This document shows, piece after piece, positions 57,843 through 64,000 of a stretch of 64,000 nt of DNA. This DNA is from Agapanthus africanus (taxonomy: Eukaryota; Streptophyta; Magnoliopsida; Asparagales; Amaryllidaceae). Each line of letters begins with the position of its first letter. The stretch's first letter is position 1. The stretch covers positions 232,753,327-232,817,326 of the forward strand of contig JASDDO010000018.1 of assembly GCA_030015575.1 (NCBI GenBank), read 5' to 3'. Both the position numbers and the translations under genes were made by a program. The notes under the pieces were generated by a model that was not told where the DNA came from, ran no database searches, and saw only the letters and a list, made by a program, of their open reading frames with translations.

Positions 57843-59823
57843 TGTTGGATATATGTATGCCCTAGGGGCCATTATATGATGGTGGATGTATCGGTATGTG
57901 TATATATATATTCAGAGGACATTCTTGCTCGACATGATAATATGCTATCTGATTGTACTTTATCCTGACATGTTCAATTGATCATGCATATTACTCATTT
58001 GGTACATGTTGATAAAGCCCTTATGATATTTGCTTGACTACTAGGGACCATGACTGCAGATCATACTAGTAGGAACACGTGCAGTTTATAAGCAATATCC
58101 TTAAAATGTTCTAGTCGTAGGTGTATCGAGACGGGAATCGATATTCCAGAGTAGACTAGTCTATACCGTTCTTGTCCCATATGATGGGCGATGGATAATC
58201 CTATATCCATTGGTGTGTTGACACCAAAGACTGTATAACGGGTGCTCAGTGGAGACTGGGTTCACTGAACGGATTCGCCGAGAAATCCTATGTGGTATTA
58301 TATCTATCATTAGATAGCAGTTCTCGGGTGACACTGGTACAGGTTAGTCTGTAGACCCGAGATCGTCATAAAGTCTTGTGTGTCCTCCTACTGTACATTG
58401 ATCTCCACCCTACCACGGCTCTACTGAGTCGTGCAAACATGTGGATTTTAGGGTACAGTCCTAAGGTACATGGAGGCAATGAGCGATAGGAGGGGTTTTG
58501 TCTCTTCTGGTATTGGGGGTTGATGTTGCGCTATGCTCGATTGGTTATAACAAGAAGTCTCTGGCCAGGACTGATGAGATTTACTGGTAAGAGTTATCAG
58601 TAGTTTCTCGATCTGTTATAGGCCATATACCGGCATGACTTATTAAGTTTTTGGGGTCGACGATACCATCCCTAGACTTGATATGTTGCATATCATTCGA
58701 AGAGACCCGACTGTATGGTAAGTGTTGCCAGTTGGCTCGACGGGTGTTTTGACAGGTTTGCTTATTTTCTTCCGATCGTTCAATACCTGTGAGCCGTTAC
58801 GTACAGCTAGTGCCGCTGACAGGTTTGTGGGTATGTGATATGATCACTACCTACTGCTAGCGTATTGACGAGTCTTAGAGTCCCCACAGAGGGGTTTCCA
58901 AGCTCAGGCAAAATGATGTGGGGTGCATATGAGATATGCACGGGAGCTCGATTAAATGCGTGTGTATGATACCGTATTTTAATTGGGCGTTTTCTATTGG
59001 ACGGGTCGTATGTGATATGACCGGTTTATTAAATCAAGTGTTGATTTAATACTGACTTTTAGTTCATTTATTTAAACCTTTTCTATTTGGATGTGTGCAT
59101 GAATGTATGTATGTACATATACATGTTGATATGAATGCACACATACATGCATACATGTGTCATGGTTGTTGATACATTGGAGATGGCAATGCAAGACTCA
59201 CATGGCAATTCAAGACTCACATGGTAAAGAAAACGATTAAATCATCATTGAAAATTTCTAAACTCTTCTTTGCTTAACCTTGTTTACAACCATGGTTTAA
59301 TTTCATTTGGCTTTTAACTCATTAACAAAATATCTAGATATTTATTAACCATGGTTCTATGTGAGTGTGACTCTCATTTATATATTTTCTTTTCTCATTT
59401 TTATTTGAGAATTATCACAAACAAAAGAGCTCAAGCTTTGCTATCTCCTTCATCTTCCTCTTTCATGCTCTCTACCCTTTTCAAGTGAGTGAAGGAAACA
59501 AAAAGGAAAGGTTTTTAAGTGAGATCCAAACCCATATCACCAATCTATATAAGTCTAGCCCACTTGTGCAGATTGTTTGCTCCACTTCTTCAAAGATCAA
59601 GTGAAGCTAGGAGCTTGAGCAAAGGGACTTCATGGTGGATTCGTCGTGGACTTGGAAGGATTCAAGCACACTGTTTCAAATCCTAGTTGATCCAAGGAGT
59701 CAAGGAGGGAGGTCTACAAAGGTTATATTACTCAACTCTTAGTGTTAAAATACTTCTAGTATGTGATATAGTTGCTTGTTACCCTAGATTTCTAGTTCGA
59801 TTCATGTTTGGTATTGTTTAACA
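57843..59823 (+). repeat. Element H 3' LTR
   Basis: Starts TGTTGGATATATGTATGCCC after TAAGTGGGAGAT. The end is placed at TTTAACA (59823) because of the CA terminus and the loss of LTR similarity; it could be a few bases off. It has a good TATA box, TATATAAG at 59546-59553, hairpins TGCATAT/ATATGCA (about 58924-58942) and TATTAAATCA/TGATTTAATA (about 59027-59051), and an alternating ATG-rich tract with ACATACATGCATACATG near 59085-59160. Confidence 0.75.
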
Positions 59824-59994
59824 CCCCCTAAATTTTTAATATAGCATGTGTGATGCAACCCAAATCTTAGGCATGGTGCTAAGAATCCCTACAATAATGA
59901 AATAAACTTTTAACCTAAAATGTTAAAAACAAAATATGAGGTGTCTTCTTCTATAGAAGTATCTTTGAACAAATTACAAAAATGCCCCTCATCC
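59824..59994. other. Unassigned segment between elements H and I
   Basis: About 170 bp with no coding frame and no match to the other LTRs here. Its start (TTTAACACCCCCTAAATTTT across the H boundary) resembles the TGTAACACCCC type of Ty3/gypsy LTR starts, so a short gypsy LTR fragment is possible, but I cannot show it. Confidence 0.3.
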
Positions 59995-61360
59995 GTATAT
60001 ACATACCCGTATCCGTATTCCGAAAAATACGAATACAAAAGAGACGAAAATAACCCATCAGGATAATACTAGGATCCGGTTTAACCAAAGTCCACTAGTA
60101 TTATCTGTCCGGATCATCATCCGTGCACAAGTATACGTACGTGATCAGACCCCTGTCGTAAAACCATACGACCTCTACATCTTTTGCCCGATGCAAGGAA
60201 ACCCTCTGTGTGGACTCTAAATACTTGACACTACGCGGGCAGTGGGTTTAACCACAAGCCGCAAGCTGGTACTAGCTGAACTTAACGGCTACCCAGGTAT
60301 CTATCGATAAGAAGGCCCGATGAGAAAAAACTCATCCGAACTCCTACTGAATCTGTCTGTGACAATCTCCGTACAGTCTGGTTTGTTCGTCTAAGAGTAT
60401 CGCATATCGGGCCTAGAGGGATGTAATCGTCAAACCCTTAATAGTGCAATAAGTCATGTCGGAGTGTAGCCCAAAACACCCTGAGAAACTACTAGAGTAC
60501 CTACCAGTAAATCTCGCTTGCCCTGGCCAGGGATTTTGTGTAATGGCTTTTCCGAACACAGCGCGATATCAACCTCCAATAATGGGAGAGACGAATCCTA
60601 TCTAACCGCCACTGCCTCCTAGTGCTTCAGGACTGAACTAAACTACTACCTATTTGCATGACTCCTTTGAGCCGTGGTAGGGTAGTAATCAAAGTGCAGT
60701 GGGAACACACTCGAGGCGAAGCAGTAGTGTCAAGTCGACGGACTAATAATGTACTTATGTCACCAGGGAACTGCTACCTAACGATAGGTATAATACCCAC
60801 CAGCAGCTCCCAACTAGTCCTGTCCAGTGTACTCATAACCCAATGAGCACCTGCATATTATCTCCAGTACGACGTACTAATGGCTGTGGGACATACCATC
60901 TCCCCGGCTTGGATGAGAAGTGTATACACCGGTCTACTCTGGAGTATCGATGCCCCATCTCGATAATCCAGTGACTAGGGACCTGTATAAGGATGTGCTT
61001 ATAGACAACCCAGCCCTCACTAGTATGACTACCATCACAATGTTGTTAATCAAGCAAAGATCCTTAGAGCTCTACCAATATGTATAAGCGATATACTAAA
61101 AGGTACACATGCACATATTGAGCTAGAAACAAACCAGGTAGCATACTACTATTTTGAGCAAGACTGTTAATACAACTGTGAATATCCCAAGCTTCCATTA
61201 AGTAATATATAAACCAGTATGATACAATAATGGTCTTTAAGGCATATATCACTAACAATCTCCCACTTGCTCTAAGGCCATGTATTGGCATATCGCAGAC
61301 CTATCATCTCGGATAGCCACTCGAACTATGTCTGAGGGATGGCTTTTGTGAGTGGATCTG
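59995..61360 (-). mobile_element. Element I: minus-strand copia fragment (3' LTR part and end of pol)
   Basis: 59995-61257 aligns in reverse with the LTRs of A, C and D from the GCATCCGCGTTCC hairpin to the LTR start, ending TCACTAACA at 61257. It lacks roughly the 0.85 kb on the U5 side. 61258-61270 is the inverted purine tract, and 61271-61360 matches the last ~90 bp of pol (compare 21906-21997). Pol is cut at GGATCTG by the start of J. Divergence from C is clearly higher than between A, C and D. Confidence 0.85.
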
Positions 61361-64000
61361 TGTAACATCTTAGAAATTAAAAAATATTATTTTTGGAATT
61401 TAATATTAAAATAATATATTTCGCGAAAACTACCCGATTTGCGAATTTGGGGTTTTCGTAAAATGGTATAAATATATAGCAATCTTTATGAAATAATTGG
61501 AGATTAAAATGATTTATTCATTTAAAAAATGTATTTATCGGATCTGGCAACTTTATAATTAATTATATGCAGTTTGATAGTGCACTACTAATCGCGATTA
61601 AGCCAAATCCATATTTCTACATTTTCCATGGTTAGTGCACCATGACATGTTGCATTTTGTTGCATATTGTTTCTTTTGTGTTAGTGGTATTATGTGTTTA
61701 TTGTAAGAAAAGAAAAGGAGAAAAGGTATGAAAAGGAATTATTGGAGAGAGAGAGAATGAGGCATCGGCTTGTGAGGGGTGAGAATAAGAGAGAGTGAGG
61801 ATAGGGGGGAGAGAGGATAGGGGGGAGAGAGGGCTGACTTCATTCTTCCCCCATTTGCTTTTCTTCAACTCCTTAATCCTCTTGCTTCTTCCACCTTCAC
61901 CTCCAAGTATCATCTCAATTTCTTCACCAAAACCCTATACTCCCTTCATTAAAAATGATCGCCATCTCATCCTCAACGCCGTGGACCTTTCAAAGTTGGA
62001 TTTTGAAGACTTTGAGCACTCAAGAAAATTCTTGAGTTACCCAATGAGGTATAATTATAGACCTTAGCTAAGTTATTATGTTTAGTGTATTCTAGTTTAG
62101 TTTAGAATGTGATTTAGTGTGGATTGTGATCTTAGAAATTTCCTAGATGAGGTTTAGGGTTTGAGTTGTGTTGTGGTGATGTGTAGTGGCTGTTCCAAGA
62201 CCTTAGTGTGGATTGTATGGCTAAAATAGAGAATAGAACCCAAAATATGAACTTAGAAATTTCCCCGTGTTCGTTTATGGAATTTGTTGGCGTACAGGGA
62301 ATCTGGAGCTGTCTGGGGTAGTTTAAAGAAAATCTAGCAAGCCCAGTAACCTAGATACACGAATAAGAAGACCACCACCAAAATACGAGCCTGTTTCCTC
62401 CTGCCTAGGCGGCGAGCTTGGAATTTTAGGTGTTGTCGCCGGATTTTTTATGGGTTCTGGGGTAGGGTTTTTGGCTGTAGCTCCTAACCCCTATAAACTA
62501 TCTCCTATACTTGCTAGTTTAGCCCCAATGTAACCTGAGATAAAATCTGAGAGCATATTGGGTTGGTTTTGGTTATGTTTTCCCCGATGTTGGAATTCTT
62601 GGTTTTGGTATTTGATATTGTTTTGGGTCATTGGATGTTTGTAGGTCAACGACTAGGGTTGTTTGGGTGTTTTTTCATGCGTAAGCTATAGGTTTTGACC
62701 TTTGAGCGCACAGTGTGCCGTATCGGTTTTCCGGACATAATTTTAATAGCATTGCGACTGTGTATTTATAGTAAGGTACCTTCACATGGATTCCGAGACG
62801 ACGACTCACATTGATTACGGCTGACAAGGAGTTCCGCTGGTGAGTAGATTTATATCTACGGTGGAAGTCGGGTGGATGGCGTTTAGCACCCCCGGGAAAT
62901 TATAATGGAAAACAATATATATAGGATATGGTTAAACAAACCATGTGAGAAACTTATGGATATGGTTAAAAGAGTTAGTAAGCGATGAGATAAGATAATA
63001 TGAGCGGACATGATTGATATTAGATATGAAACGAGATGTACAAAGATATGACATGAGATCGATGAATATGATAAGATTGAGATAGATGTTTTATTGAGAT
63101 TGGTAAAATAAGATAAATATATACAAGATCACTTGATATGAGATATTGATGTGATGAAAAGACAATACGATGAGATATGATGACTTGGTTGGATATGTCG
63201 TTATACGGATGCGAGTCGATATGAGATATTGATACCTTTGTCGGTCCCATGATATGAGATTGATACGGATGTGACCTGGGATATAGGTATATAGATATAC
63301 TTAATGTTGTGAATCATGAGTGATATGCCGTACGAGACGTTAGGTCCGTACCCTTATTGTCACATAGGTTGATAGGATCCCTAATGGTTTAATGCTATCG
63401 TACGATGGATACCGTACGTGATGAGTTTTACTTGATGATTGATCCATACCCTTGACTAGAGGATGTTGTACGATGTATTATACCGTACGTGATGTTGTGA
63501 GGCTGGATGCCGATTGAATTATTCACCGACTCGTATATGTTGTAGATACGTATACTCTATAAACATTGCGCTCACGATTTACTTTCTGCTACGTTCAGGA
63601 TATTATCATTGCATTATAAATACCTGTGCTAGTACACCTACACAATTATCGATGATATGTATGTTACACTTACACAGATTGCCGAGCTCACACACCTTCA
63701 CCATCGATAACTGCTATGTCACTTACACAGTAGAATTGCTACATCATGCTATGATATATTGCTATGCTCACATCATTATGCTATAACGCATGATATACTT
63801 GATATGCTCACATTTATGTTCTATGTTTGCATACAATCATGCTTTATGATTATACGCATTAAGATGTTGTTTTCATGAGATTCTGGATTAGAGAAACATG
63901 GTTATATTTCAAAGGAAATTATGTATTATTTAAAACCCGGTTTCTCTTGATATGATATTTCGAGACGTCCACCATGTGTTTTCTCGGTTATGAGTTATGT
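61361..64000 (+). mobile_element. Element J: probable Ty3/gypsy LTR, left part, running off the window
   Basis: TGTAACATCTTAGAAATT begins exactly where pol of I stops, as an LTR start would, and resembles TGTAACA-type LTR starts of plant chromoviruses. There is no primer-binding site, gag or pol through 64000, so the LTR would exceed 2.6 kb or be truncated. Contents: A/T-rich start, TATAAATATA at 61467-61476, a purine-rich stretch with GAGAGAGGATAGGGGG copied at about 61790-61828, and a GATATGAGAT-rich stretch at about 62985-63260. No convincing gene; the 90-codon frames at 61795-62067 and 63514-63786 show no recognisable domain. Confidence 0.45.

Noticed and set aside
62985..63260. GATATGAGAT-rich stretch considered as a satellite
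   Set aside because: Units vary in length and sequence and do not form a regular array; called low-complexity LTR sequence.

Overview
This window is a stack of nested LTR retrotransposons from the nuclear genome of a flowering plant. I found no cellular gene, rRNA, tRNA gene or CRISPR array. Nearly all of it is Ty1/copia, shown by the order Gag, protease, integrase, RT, RNase H, LTRs of the form TG...CA, a primer-binding site matching plant initiator tRNA-Met, and a purine tract ending in AAGTGGGAGA. LTR length (about 2.1 kb) and LTR starts such as TATGCCCTAGAGGCC point to the Angela/BARE side of the Tork clade. A Ty3/gypsy-like LTR start lies at the far right. The species cannot be named; such stacking fits a large, repeat-rich genome.

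Layout, oldest to youngest. H (pol remnant 56367-57828, 3' LTR 57843-59823) was hit by G (LTR ending 56366). F (pol 50003-53070, 3' LTR 53127-55236) lies in the LTR of G. E (ends 50002) lies in the protease region of F. C (minus strand, 8-40469, TSD GTTGG) lies in the 5' LTR of E. Three elements then landed in C: A (691-11104, TSD GTCAA), B (11572-20913, TSD AGCTG) and D (26996-37360, TSD ATAAT). The left parts of E, F, G and H lie outside the window. On the right, 59995-61360 is a minus-strand fragment (I), broken by a new LTR start (J) at 61361 that runs off the window.

Two kinds of element coexist. A, C and D are autonomous-type, about 10.3-10.4 kb, with one 1316-residue gag-pol frame carrying only one or two lesions each. 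B and E form a second family with its own LTR and a coding interior decayed in the same way in both copies, so it spread after losing its proteins and must have borrowed them.

The most interesting signal is the leader of about 2.1-2.3 kb between primer-binding site and gag. In all five leaders it contains (i) a large paired domain whose stems change by compensating substitutions between families, and (ii) three hairpins with different outer stems but nearly the same 15-19 nt tip, where the tip changes together in all three hairpins from element to element. The leader is bounded by what look like a splice donor in the LTR (G|GTATAAC) and an acceptor just before the gag ATG. My reading, which is inference, is that it is an intron kept in the packaged genomic RNA and removed from gag-pol mRNA, and that the hairpins decide which RNA is packaged or paired. 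A further oddity is a 12-nt copy of the tRNA-Met 3' end at the deletion junction in the 5' LTR of B.
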